Assembly (NCBI GenBank): GCA_028293725.1
Contig: JAQGOE010000236.1
Location: forward strand, 31,971 to 95,970
Source: Gammaproteobacteria bacterium
GTDB taxonomy: Bacteria; Pseudomonadota; Gammaproteobacteria; Steroidobacterales; Steroidobacteraceae
Length of the DNA: 64,000 nucleotides
Direction: 5' to 3'
The position numbers and the translations under genes are program-made. Below are positions 45,101 to 52,700 of this stretch, piece by piece. Every line of letters begins with the position of its first letter. Positions within the stretch are counted from its first letter, which is position 1. The notes below the pieces were generated by a model, which saw only the letters and a program-made list of their open reading frames with translations, had not been told where the DNA came from and did no database searches.

Positions 45101-46150
45101 GAGCGCCGTTCCCCCTCCGGTAGCGCCAGAGACATTGACAACTGCGTTGCCCAAAAGACCGACCCGATCACCCAGCACAGCAACAGAGCCACCCGTACTG
45201 ACCGCGTCACCCGCGGAGGCATCGAGCGTGCCACTCGACAACACGGTACCGCCCGGCCCGAGGAGCTCGATGGTGCCCCCTGAATTATCGATCCGATTCG
45301 CGCGAACGATGCCAGAGTTGTTGACGAGATTCTCAAACACGTTCTTCACGGCGCTGGCCGTAAGCAGGACGCGTCCACCATCTGCTATAACCGTGCCACT
45401 GTTCTCGACCGCCGACGCAACACCATCGCGATTCGTGACCAGATCGGCACCCACCTCCAGCCGCAACAGTCCATCACCGGCGAGGTCTAACGTTGCCATG
45501 CGGCCCGCGGCCAGGTTCACAGTGCCGTAGTCCGCTATGATTGTGCCGGAGTTACTGACACTGCCACCGAGGAGCGTCACCGAGCCGCCCGGTTGAGCGA
45601 CGATGGTGCCCTCATTCACGACGGCGCCAGGATCATTGCGAGTCGCGGAGAATCGATAACGCCCGCTCGCTGCGTTGAAATCGATCGCGGCGAGCGAACT
45701 CACCACCAGCGAGCTCACATTGAGCTGTGCCGTGCGCCCGATCAGCAGCCCGTTCGGGTTGATCAGCACCACCTGGCCATTGGCGTCGATCCGCCCGAAA
45801 ATCTGGCTCGCGCTCTGCCCCAGGATGCGGTTGAAGGCTACGGACGATGACGACGGCTGGTAGAACCGGACGCTCTCGTTCGACCCGACGTTGAACGAGC
45901 TCCAGTTGAGTGTCAGCTGTTGCGAGGACTGATTGATCACCGTCTGGCTGGTCGACGGCGTGGAAATCGATCCCTGCCCTTGCACCACGACGCCGCCCGT
46001 CGGGCCTGCCATGGCGGCCGAAGACGCACCGAAGCTCAGTGACACCGCAAAGGTCACCATGGCCGGAGCGGGCGCTCCCGCCCGCCGCCGCGGTGCTCGT
46101 CCGACGCGACGCTCAATCTTGCAGGGTCCAATAGCGGTACGACTGTGCAT
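36170..46150 (-). CDS. Giant two-partner secretion exoprotein (TpsA, filamentous haemagglutinin-like)
   Basis: Exported protein of about 3,326 residues. The ATG at 46150 follows GAGG by nine bases; another ATG at 46156 is possible. An unusually long, Arg-rich N-region precedes the signal core (AVSLSFGASSAAMA). The TPS/haemagglutinin domain spans about residues 45-300, with NWSSFNVGSNESVRF and the hallmark NPNGLLIGRTAQLNV. The rest is an extended Gly/Ala/Thr/Ser-rich repeat region expected to form a right-handed beta-helix. It contains repeats of 24 residues and of 240-263 residues. The C-terminus carries two Cys (SVCLPGDQ and SQKCAAP), the only ones I noticed in the mature part. TpsB precedes it by 26 bp. 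Confidence 0.92.
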   Translation of the reverse strand: MHSRTAIGPCKIERRVGRAPRRRAGAPAPAMVTFAVSLSFGASSAAMAGPTGGVVVQGQGSISTPSTSQTVINQSSQQLTLNWSSFNVGSNESVRFYQPSSSSVAFNRILGQSASQIFGRIDANGQVVLINPNGLLIGRTAQLNVSSLVVSSLAAIDFNAASGRYRFSATRNDPGAVVNEGTIVAQPGGSVTLLGGSVSNSGTIIADYGTVNLAAGRMATLDLAGDGLLRLEVGADLVTNRDGVASAVENSGTVIADGGRVLLTASAVKNVFENLVNNSGIVRANRIDNSGGTIELLGPGGTVLSSGTLDASAGDAVSTGGSVAVLGDRVGLLGNAVVNVSGATGGGTALIGGDTHGSNPDVLDASQTYVSSGTTLNADAGETGDGGRVVVWSNDLTRYFGSLSARGGTLWGNGGFAEVSGKQSLEFNGAANLTAPHGVWGTLLLDPSDITIDGSNTATDTTTSTTFSPTNVYPSSANGTDAVTIGSQVIETLLQTGNVSLSATDNITLNSGVAIDSRSSSAIPGQSGAGLALSAGNTIDILGQIYTNNGAISLTTAGGSSPGAITMGTGSVLNSGTSGVTINAAGSVALGSITAGQLVSVTAGAGSTIHNNADVATISAPSLTLAAGGSIGASGNAINTSAGTLSATANGGSVFINAASDVTLTNVLASGAGNTANVASGGSITVDSVEGDTGVNLTATSGPTGSILDTGLGSGIVVDNPSGTVSLTAAERIGTVTNFTNFAGAPVHMQGMAGLTADVNDPNGQINLSVLPAGVGMTLGAAAISLGNGAPATGSVIVQSPGALNTAQFAAGAIQIGTGNTAQVALRAGTPLGSPNTLILSSSSTVTDHPAATLLLSGSDINAGSASLHQFTLDAGDLVFDATAPTGDVVLNTTVKQLDVSLGSSHSLTVNQSASPVGSLTLDSVSVGGDLTVTTSGTSPNIIIGNSVTSPGTVSLTAGGTIAATTNGSVTGHTITLQGVSIGSNAVSVDTVSAGGTQAALTATSSGGGIFIQHTGDVDLIATATGGPVDVSSTGTMTVSAVTGAGVTLATGGSGKNLNVNGAVNGGTSAVSLTASGAITAGAGEQITTTNNLSATGSAIGANGAALNTTVVRLDATATGTNGGIFVSQSGALELSATATGAVSVATGQAPAAGGAIIVDSATGNGVTLTAGGAGSGISVITNGVVSGGAGGVTLAAAGAITGASGNSISGDTITLTGTEIGTSTATVNTAQAVAPVAFLDITSTAPSGGGVYLTHTGNLNLTASAASGPVQVAATGSMTVASVTGAGVTLSTSGSFDNLNVDGPVDGGTGAVSLTAAGLLTAGTGEQITTTNTLTATGTSVGGSAALLNTTVGKLDVTATDPNGVIFVSQSGALELTASGTGAVSVATGQGSALGGSITVDSASGNGVTLTAGGTSSGISVGGAVTGGAGGVTLTAGGAISVGANTTVSGGATGVTLDAGGAITAATGSSLSGDSINLAGTVIGTSTAAVNTASGAAPTATLSATSTSVSGGGIYLQHTGNVALTASAASGPVNATSTGAMTVSSVTGAGVTLATGGTGKNLNLNGPVSAGASAVSLTASGAITAGAGEQITTTNTLTATGSAIGANGASLNTTVGKLDATATGTNGGIFVTQSGALELNASAGGAVSVATGVVPAAGGAITVDSASGNGVTLTAGGVGNGISVGGAVTGGAGGVTLTAGGAITAGSGSSISGDSINLAGTAVGTSTAAVNTASAAAPTPTLSATSTSLGGGGIYLQHTGNVALTANAASGPVNATSTGALTVSSATGSGVTLTSGAGQNLNVDGTVDGGSSVVLTAGGAITAGGTNQVIASTLTATGTSIGAVGSRLNTGVASLDTNSTNGGTYITQSGDVTVQSTAVNGSVDVQTTNGALDETLASGVGIRLVAGGAGKVLTVNSALSGGAGDVTLAATGDGGNVVLNDPVSTTGNVTITAGTVANGGVISVATGASISGDAVTVLASSIGAAGNPFVATATSLNATSTNGGIYVTPSGGLALTANATGGPVDVETLGGSLTVASAVGDGVTLATNGDGNALTMNGAIDGRAGGVTLSTSGAGSNIAGNGSVNGGAGVTFATGGAGSNIALNGGVTSTGAVSVSASGDGSSVAINSGVSTSGNVSVTAGSILSPGAITAGTGNGVAGDVVTLIGAAIGGSTTPLNTAANSLNATSLSGGLYVQQAGDLILTASATGGPLDVATTNGTLNVLSATGTGVTLISGGTGKDLDLNGAVDGGSGAVTLAAGTGGSGAIVAGTGETITGGSLTATGASIGTGSAPLITTVGALNATGTNGGSFVNNTGALALTASAPSGVLVVNNTGALTVASAGGNGVTLTTADAGSDITVNGPVGGGTADVSLLANGAGSNINLAGAVSTTADVTLTAGTAASPGAIVTATGNQVTANLLTAAGSSIGAGSVALNTTVGTLNATSYNGNIHVAETDGLDLTANAAGGSLMVTTTNGPLTVESASGSGVTLNAGGAGGVITLIGAVNGGAGDVSLVSASALVAGAGNQITADNLNISASQIGASGGKVNTAVSSLDATASSGGIFVAQTGALALNAVATGGALDVETTNGAITATSAVGNGVTLATNGDGNGLTTNGLVNGGAGSVSLATSGAGANIALNDGATGGVGGVSLTTSGAGANIALNGGVTGGVNGITLATSGVGGSIALNGTVSTTGAVSVATNGGAVIAGSGNSVTGNSINLVGTAVGATGAALNTATSTLNATGTNGGVFVNNTGVLALTASATGGLLDVGASGALTVVSASGNGVMLTTSAAGAGITVNGAVNGGTGPVTLAATGAGSGITLNNTLDTSGAVTLTAGTSGSRGAIIGGGGSHVSGASLTAMGSAIGTSANPLTTSVASLNTTSTNGGTYINESDAVTLTSTATGGALSVQTNNGALVVDEATGTGITLTAGGAGSGITVNGDVNAGAGDVTLTSGTAASRGAIAAGAGAQVTGGILSVQASSIGSAASSLSTTINTLTANASTGDIYVSQQGALKLANVQAAGSVNVAAANGDITVGNVSAQNNATLTASSGAIDDDGDITTRLTATTATLLARSIGSPSTLVGTTVNSKLRLGTDVTNLVATSTAGGVYINQFRGLASANVHATGGNTGNIELLTATGDLNIQSMTASGTLLLAAGGNIYALPGSGTITAQAAELRAGGADPNAGHIGTLSRPLELQLSPGETLRMFVPQTVNPHDSASGPATLPSAGVQSTLSLFAAPNGLAVDAGFGQFQGLGESQFTSQAELLVHSIQNQTATVQTVLGLDWNSFNPNVSLFGKLDPSVCLPGDQRDEEESTTEASQKCAAP
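38088..38305 (-). repeat. 24-residue (72-bp) tandem repeats in TpsA
   Basis: The phrase coding GANIALN recurs at 72-bp steps (anchors at about 38090, 38162 and 38234 on the plus strand). The residue pattern is GGVxGVSLxTSGAGANIALN. A similar set occurs around 39830-39990. The step fits one or a few turns of a beta-helix. Confidence 0.7.
40869..43126 (-). repeat. 720-790 bp tandem repeats in TpsA
   Basis: Nearly identical anchors coding GGGIYLQHTG or variants begin at about 40869, 41589, 42378 and 43104, giving steps of 720, 789 and 726 bp. The alternating half-unit coding GIFVSQSGALEL recurs in the same register (about 41236, 42022, 42751). Each unit holds about 240 residues; the two half-units are themselves related. 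Confidence 0.75.
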
Positions 46151-46176
46151 GGTCATGATCCTCAGGCCGGGCGTGC

Positions 46177-47967
46177 TCAGAAAGACGTCCCTAAGCGGAA
46201 ATAACACTGTGGGCTGTGCCCGTTGGTCGGGGTGCGATCAGTCAGGTGGGTAGAAACATCCACCCGCGCGAATACTCGGCCGGGCAGGCTGAACTGGATG
46301 GCGCCTCCCGCTCCTGACAGCGCGACGCTACTGCTCTGTGAGGCGACGAGCGGCGCGTTGAGCTCGCCGTTGGCGTAGTCCACGAACAGAGAGAACTGCA
46401 GAATATCGCCCCAGGTGCGGCTTCCCGGTGCCGGCCGGCTCGCGAAGCCCGGAGCGCCGATGACGAACTCGAGCGACGCGACACCGCCCTTCTCAGCCAG
46501 CGTCTCCGAAACCGAGTAGGCACGCACGCTGTCGGGTCCACCCAGGGAAAATTGCTCGAGCGAAACCAAGGGGTCGTGCGTGTACTGGCCGTCCACCCGC
46601 AACACTAACGAGGTGTACTGAGTGAGCCGCTGCAGGCGTTGCATCTGCAGATTGAATTTGTTGAACTCGCCGGATGCGCCGAGCCGGCTGGAGTGCGACG
46701 TTGCCGCCGCGGCCGGGTCGTAGGCATCGAGCGCGCCGAGCAAGCCATTGAAGCCGTGTGTGTAGGAGAACAGAACAGTGTCTACACCGCGGAAGCGGGT
46801 ATCGACGCGCTCCCATTGAGCATCAATGCGTGCCGTCGTGAGCTTGTCGTCATACACGACCGAAGGCGGTGAATCGAATGTCGCGCTCTTTACATTGAAA
46901 GCAATGCCAATACTGGCCGAGCCGAGACGTGTGCGATCGAAGTCGTGCCGGTACCCGAGTTCATCAACACGTGTCTTTCCGTTGCTCTTTCCTGTGGTCA
47001 CGGCAGCCGCTGCGGCGCCTACGTCGTACTGATTTGTCAGGTGAACGACGTGCAGCGAATCGTTCGGGCTGAATACGGGTATCTCGTAATCGACACCGCC
47101 GTAAGCGCCATGCGAGGCACCACTGGACGAGCCTGTGGCATACAGACCCGTGAGCTTGAGACGATCCGCCATGTGCAGAGGGTCGTTGATAGTCAGCGTG
47201 AGCTGCACGCGGTCCTGACCGGCGAACTGGGTACCGTAGTTGTCGAGTACGGTCTCGATTCTGAAGCGCTCCTCGCTTTGCACGCGGAGCGTGAGGTCTG
47301 TCGTCCCGACGTCAGTTCCGGCACCGAGCACGCCGAATGCGGTGATACCCGGGTAGTTCGTCAACGTGAGCAGCGCGGACTCGATGGAATCCTTATCGAC
47401 TGGCGCGCCGATGAGCGACTTGAACGGCCGCTTCAGAGTCGACGCCGGATACTTCTTATTGCCCTCGACGCGTACGCTGGCAAGCTTACCTTCCAGCACC
47501 TGCACGACGACGACGCCGTCCGCCACCTTTTGGGTCGGAATGAACGCCTGCGCCAGGATGTAGCCATGCTCGTCGTAGTACGTAGCGACTTTCTTGGCGA
47601 CCTCCTGGAGTTGATTGATCGAGAAGCCTTGCGCCGGCTGTGTGGCGCGGGCGGTATCGAGGATCGCCTGCGCATCGGCTACCTGGACATGATGTTTGGG
47701 TCGGTTGACGGCGCCTTGCAGCTTGAACGCCTTCACGAAAACCCGCGGCCCCTCTTCGAGCCCGAGCGGGCGATCGTACATCCGTGGGATGTCGAACAGC
47801 TCACCTTTGCGCTCGGGAGGCTGCACAGCGGGCTCGACACGCGGGAGCGCACCGCCTGGTGTGGCGCCCGGTGGAACCTGCGCGGCCAGCGGCATGCAAC
47901 ATGACCCGAGCAACGTCGCTAGCCAGAAGTCCGGACGTCGCACGAAATTTGGTTTCATTATCCGCAC
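46177..47967 (-). CDS. Two-partner secretion outer-membrane transporter (TpsB, ShlB/FhaC/HecB family)
   Basis: Omp85-superfamily outer-membrane pore of about 596 residues that secretes the TpsA encoded downstream. A signal peptide (FWLATLLGSCCMPLAAQ) is followed by a Pro-rich plug region, POTRA 1 (about 75-150, with VFVKAFKLQGA and HGYILAQAFIP), POTRA 2 (KLASVRVEGNKKYP) and the 16-strand barrel. The conserved loop motif SLGGPDSVRAYS corresponds to the VRGY/F motif of the family, with Ala where Gly is usual. The C-terminus ends in Phe. The start may be the GTG at 47967 (GAGGG ten bases upstream) or the ATG at 47958. It lies 42-51 bp downstream of the SUMF1-like gene of the T6SS block. Confidence 0.93.
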   Translation of the reverse strand: MRIMKPNFVRRPDFWLATLLGSCCMPLAAQVPPGATPGGALPRVEPAVQPPERKGELFDIPRMYDRPLGLEEGPRVFVKAFKLQGAVNRPKHHVQVADAQAILDTARATQPAQGFSINQLQEVAKKVATYYDEHGYILAQAFIPTQKVADGVVVVQVLEGKLASVRVEGNKKYPASTLKRPFKSLIGAPVDKDSIESALLTLTNYPGITAFGVLGAGTDVGTTDLTLRVQSEERFRIETVLDNYGTQFAGQDRVQLTLTINDPLHMADRLKLTGLYATGSSSGASHGAYGGVDYEIPVFSPNDSLHVVHLTNQYDVGAAAAAVTTGKSNGKTRVDELGYRHDFDRTRLGSASIGIAFNVKSATFDSPPSVVYDDKLTTARIDAQWERVDTRFRGVDTVLFSYTHGFNGLLGALDAYDPAAAATSHSSRLGASGEFNKFNLQMQRLQRLTQYTSLVLRVDGQYTHDPLVSLEQFSLGGPDSVRAYSVSETLAEKGGVASLEFVIGAPGFASRPAPGSRTWGDILQFSLFVDYANGELNAPLVASQSSSVALSGAGGAIQFSLPGRVFARVDVSTHLTDRTPTNGHSPQCYFRLGTSF

Positions 47968-48009
47968 TTCTTATTAACCCTCAAATCGAACCGCTGCGGC
48001 GAGTTGCTG

Positions 48010-49740
48010 TTACGGCAACTCGCGCACGATCCGGAAACCTGTTGTTGCATCGCGTGTGTTGATCGACAAACCTTCACGCATGGATAGACGGAGCCGTGTT
48101 GCTCCATCGGTATATGAGCCACCGCGCACCACGTGGAGAGCGACCTGCGCTGACTTCACCGCGGATCCATCACTCGGCGCACCGACGAAATTCTGAATCC
48201 AGGAGTCGTCGACCCACTCCCGAACATTGCCGACGGTGTGCAGGAGCCGGAATGCATTGGCATTGAAGCTCTGACTGCGGCGCGCGGCGGCGGCCTGCTT
48301 GGTCAGACCGGAAAACTGCGCATCTGTCGCCGACAACGCGTCACCGGTCGGAAACAATCCTGTCCGACCCGCACGAGCCGCGTACTCCCACTGCGCTTCG
48401 GTGGGAAGGCTATACCGGTGATGCGTAACTCCCGACAGCCACTCCGTGTAGGTGCGGGCGTCATCCCAACTCACATTCACGACGGGATAGTCGTCGCCAG
48501 CCCAAGGTTGCGGCGCGCATGGTCGCTTCGCCTGCTCACAGTAGTGCTTGAATTCGCCTTGCGAGACCTCGTACACCGAGATCGCAAACGGCTCATGGAT
48601 TGTCACGTGATGAACCGGCTGTTCTTCCGGTGCCGCGGTACTGCCCATGTCAAACGACCCTGCCGGGATCAGTGCCAGCAGCGGACCCTCAACGCCCGGC
48701 GGCAGCGTGTCGTGACACAGGGGGCGACGCGATCGAATCAAGTCGATACGGCAGGTGGTCTCCTGGGTGTCAGCACCCGAGGCGGCCGCGGTGGCACTCG
48801 CGGCCGCAGCCACCGGGGTGATAGCAGCCGCGCCCGCAGCGGAACCACCCGCAACATCCTGGCCGGCCGGCAGCGGCGAATCGGAGCCGCTCCCTGTTGG
48901 CGTGGTCCCCGGCGGCGGCGTGATCCCCGCCGGCGCCGTGAGAGGATGCCCCATCCCCGCCCCACGCCGAACACCCGCCGCGGCAACATCCCCCCGCGCC
49001 CCCTCCGTAGCGCCCGCGGGCGGCGGAGGCGCCGGCAACGGCGCGATATGCAACGCCGAGTCAGGCGAGTTCAAATCGATGCCCACAGCCACAGCAAGTG
49101 CTGCCAGCGGGCTGTTGTCCGCGGTCAACCGTGCCGGCGCGAGAGCCTGTTGCTCCTTGAGACGCGCGCGCAGTTCATCGATGAAGCGTTGGAATCGAGC
49201 CTCGTGCGTCGCCGCTGCAATCTGTGCCCCACCGACTTCCAGAAGCGACGCATTGAGCGTGGCCAGGCGCCCGTCACTCCAATCGCCCCGATCGATGAAG
49301 GAGCCCACCAGATCGAGAATCCTATTCAACCCCTCAGCGGTCGCCCTCGATCCGGGAGCTCCGGCCGCGCCGCCATCCGTGACACTGTCGGTGCGCGAAC
49401 CCGTGCGCCCAGCGTCTCCCCCAGGACTTCCGCCCAGAAGCCGACTCCCACGCAGCGCCCACAACCCGGCTAGTACGACCACAAGCACGACTGCGACAGC
49501 CGCGATCGCAATGGCACCCTTGGGTACCCCCTTCGATTCCGGCTCATTCGTCACAGGGGTGGCGGGCTTGGGAACCGCACGCGGCTGCGTATTCTCCAAC
49601 ACCGCCAACGCAACACCGCCGTTAGGGACAAGCGACTCCAGCAGTGGGGCACGCAGCGAGCGGTAGGTAGCCAAGTCAAGGCGCCCGTCATGGTGATCGT
49701 GGGCGAGCTGACGCAACCGTGCCGCAACGTCAGCGCTCAT
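48010..49740 (-). CDS. T6SS-associated SUMF1-like membrane protein
   Basis: Protein of 576 residues. An N-terminal helical segment (about 1-50) is followed by a membrane helix (about 75-95), a long low-complexity Ala/Gly/Pro linker, and a C-terminal SUMF1/FGE-like domain from about 345. That domain has LIPAGSFDMGSTAAPEEQP, ISVYEVSQGEF, VVNVSWDDARTYTEWLSG, YSLPTEAQWEYAARAG, VGNVREWVDD and VVRGGSYTDGA. The two catalytic Cys used by formylglycine-generating enzymes after the GGSY motif are absent, so oxidase activity is doubtful. Its ATG overlaps the kinase stop by 4 bp. The role is probably structural or signal-binding within T6SS regulation. Confidence 0.85.
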   Translation of the reverse strand: MSADVAARLRQLAHDHHDGRLDLATYRSLRAPLLESLVPNGGVALAVLENTQPRAVPKPATPVTNEPESKGVPKGAIAIAAVAVVLVVVLAGLWALRGSRLLGGSPGGDAGRTGSRTDSVTDGGAAGAPGSRATAEGLNRILDLVGSFIDRGDWSDGRLATLNASLLEVGGAQIAAATHEARFQRFIDELRARLKEQQALAPARLTADNSPLAALAVAVGIDLNSPDSALHIAPLPAPPPPAGATEGARGDVAAAGVRRGAGMGHPLTAPAGITPPPGTTPTGSGSDSPLPAGQDVAGGSAAGAAAITPVAAAASATAAASGADTQETTCRIDLIRSRRPLCHDTLPPGVEGPLLALIPAGSFDMGSTAAPEEQPVHHVTIHEPFAISVYEVSQGEFKHYCEQAKRPCAPQPWAGDDYPVVNVSWDDARTYTEWLSGVTHHRYSLPTEAQWEYAARAGRTGLFPTGDALSATDAQFSGLTKQAAAARRSQSFNANAFRLLHTVGNVREWVDDSWIQNFVGAPSDGSAVKSAQVALHVVRGGSYTDGATRLRLSMREGLSINTRDATTGFRIVRELP

Positions 49741-52700
49741 GGGAGCTCGCGGATCACGCGCAGGCCCGTCAGCGAATCACCCGCATTCGCGTGCGGACGT
49801 TTCGAGTCCGGCGTACACGATGACATGTTGTCACTGAACGCGCCGCCTTGAGCGAGCACCGCGCCACCCGACACGACCCACTCTTGGGCGTTGCCAAGCG
49901 TGTTGTACAAACCCCAGCCGTTCGGACTACCCGACTGCACGGGCTCGAGTGCGACTCCGCGGACTTTCTTCCCGCCAATCTCCACAAGACAGTTCACCGA
50001 GTTCACGTCGGTACTGCCACCCTGAGCAGTGACGGCGTAAGTCCATTCGCCATCTGTCGGCAGTCGATACACCGCACCGGTGACTTGCGAAAGCCACCCG
50101 ACATACGCGCGTGCGTCCTCGATTGAGATTCCGGTCGCGGGATATTCAGGCGCGCCCGCGGGCGGCGTGCAGTGCCCGGCCCGCGAGCAGTAGGCCGCAT
50201 AATCAGCATTGCTGACTTCCGTGCGACCGATCGCGAGCGGCTTCGCAACACCACCGCCGGCCGGAATGACCACGAGGTCCGGCCCACGCCCGCCGCCATC
50301 GAAGGTGTCGTAGCAGACGGCCTGCTTACGCTTGCCGTAGCCCGCTAGTCGATCGGCGCATGGAATTTCAGATGGCAGGCGCGCGGTCCCGGCCTGCTCG
50401 CTGCCCGGCTGGCCCGGGCGCGACATCGCAAGCCGGCTGTTGTTTTGCCCGCCGGCACGCGACGCAGACGAAGTGCCGCCCGCGGCTGCACTGCCCTGGC
50501 CACCCGCACCGCCGGCGCCCGTACCCGTGCCACCACCAGGCGCGGCGCCAGCTGTTGCGCCGCCGGCCGCCCCAGCACCCGCTCCGCCGGCTCCAGTGCC
50601 ACCAGGCGCAGCACCACCCGCTCCAACGCCACCGGCACTTCCATCGGCAGCCCCTGCCGACGACCCGGTCGAGTTAGCACCCGTCGTCCCCTCTCCGCCC
50701 CCGGGCGCCCCACCTTGCGGAGACGCCGACCCCACCGGCGCATGTTGAGGAGCCGCCTGCGGCTGCAACAAACTCTTCACCGCAGCCTGATCGCCAAAGA
50801 CATCCCGCGCGAGATTGGTGAGACGCTGAATCACCGACGCGTCACCCGTGGCCCGAATACGCGCCACGAGATCACGAGCGAGCGTTTCTTTTACCGCCGC
50901 AGCCTCACCCGCATCCTGGCGACCCAGCCGATCCAGCTCGTTGCGCGTCGATGTAGCATCGATCGCGTTCCCGGACTTCAGCGTCTGGTCGAGAGACAGA
51001 TACCGCGCGTAACGCTCGCTTGCCGACGCAAGATCCTGCAATTCTGGCGCGACCTCCTTCGCGTGCCCCGTGAGGCTGACGGCATTCGCGAAACGCCCAT
51101 CCTTCGCTGCATTCGACGCTAGACGAAGATAGGCGCCTCCGATCGCCGCAGGAGCCTGCACAACAATGAAGCCGTCGTTCGCGTCCGGATTCGCACGTAA
51201 CTCCTGCAACGACGCCAACGCTTCGTTGACCTCGTTCGCACTGGCCTGCACCAGTAACTTCGTCCGTAGCGCATCGAGTTGCGCGAGGTGATTGCGAACC
51301 TGTGCCGCGGTCTCCTGCGCCGTACGAGCATCGGCCAGCAACTTCGCTTCGGTCGCAAGCTCCGTGGACTGCGGCGCGTACGCGCGCACCTGTTCGAGCA
51401 TTCGCCCGGCTTCCGTCAGGCGTTGTGAGCCGCGGAACGCGCGGGCCTGCGCAAGATAACCCTCCGCAGCCCGGGTCTTGACGCGTGTAACGAACGCATC
51501 GTTCTCCGACACATAAGCCGCAAGTTGGCGCAACTCGCGGTCGAGCTGCGTAGCCCACGCGGCGTCCAGCTTCTGATCCTTGAGGAGCGCGTCGATGCGC
51601 GCCTCGATCTGCGCGGCCGCGGCCTGCTGCGCTTCGAGCGCGCCTCGCACTGATGCCAGTTTCTGCCGCTGTTGATCGACGAACGAGACAGGCAACAGAT
51701 CTGCATAACGGGCGATGAGCTCGAGCGCCTGCGCGTACTGACCCGCACTCACGAACTGCGCTGTCTGCGCGCTCACACCTCGCTGGGTGAGTTGTTGGAC
51801 GCCACTCAGCACCTGGCTTTCAGGCGCAATTGAGCGCAGTTCTTCGAGCTCGGCGCGTTTTCCATCAACATCCGCAAATGCAGCCTGCGGCCCAGCGAGT
51901 GCGGCGAGAGAGCTCTCCAACGACTGCCGCCGCGCGACCAACTGTTGAGTTCCCACAGCACGCCGCACCTGGTCCCGCAGATCGGTGAGCGTCGTATCTC
52001 CCGAATCGAACGTCAACCCTGCCGTGACGAGAGCCTGCGCGAGGGTCGCGTTTCCAGCCTGCAGCGCGTGGCGCGTCTGCTCGGCAAAGGCTCCGGGCAA
52101 CCGCGGATCGCTCAATAGTCGGTTCTGCGCATCGATCTTGCGAATGGCGGCGAGTGCCGTGCCAATGTTCGGCACACCCTGTACGTCGAGCAGCACCCCA
52201 CGCTTGAGGTACTCGTCGAAGCGGTCACTCAAACGCTTGATCTCATCGTTCTCGCGCGCGCTGAGCCGATCCTGCAGATCCTTCACGGCAAGTGAGTCCG
52301 GCAGAAACGCCTGCAGCTCTCCGAGCAGCACCCGCGCCCCGGGATAGTCAGGAGTCGCCTGACCGGGCTCGGTGGCCATTTCGATACGGCGCTCGAACGC
52401 CTTGATGAGGCCAGAACGGGCGCTCTCGTTGAGTAGGATGGCAGCGCGCTGGTCCGGAGTCATATCACGGAGCTGCTGCACCAACGCATCGAGCCGGGCT
52501 GCCTGCGCAGTCGCCAATGAATCGATGAAAGCCCGCTCACGGCGCTTCGCCATGTAGCTCGGCACGAGGAAGCCCGCTACGACGAGACCGATCACCACAA
52601 CCGCCGCAATACCAATGGGCGCGGCAGACCGGCGCTTCTGCGGGAGGAGCTCGCTTAGGAACTGCTGCGCGGAGGCCGTGCGGTTCTCCCGGTCGAACTG

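Noticed and set aside
36837..45850. Many plus-strand Pro/Val/Thr-rich frames across the TpsA gene
   Set aside because: They are antisense translations of the Gly/Ala/Thr repeats and repeat with the same period. No starts or domains support them.
47959..48009. Terminator between the T6SS SUMF1-like gene and tpsB
   Set aside because: Only a 4-bp stem (CCGC/GCGG) and no U-tract; not enough for an intrinsic terminator.
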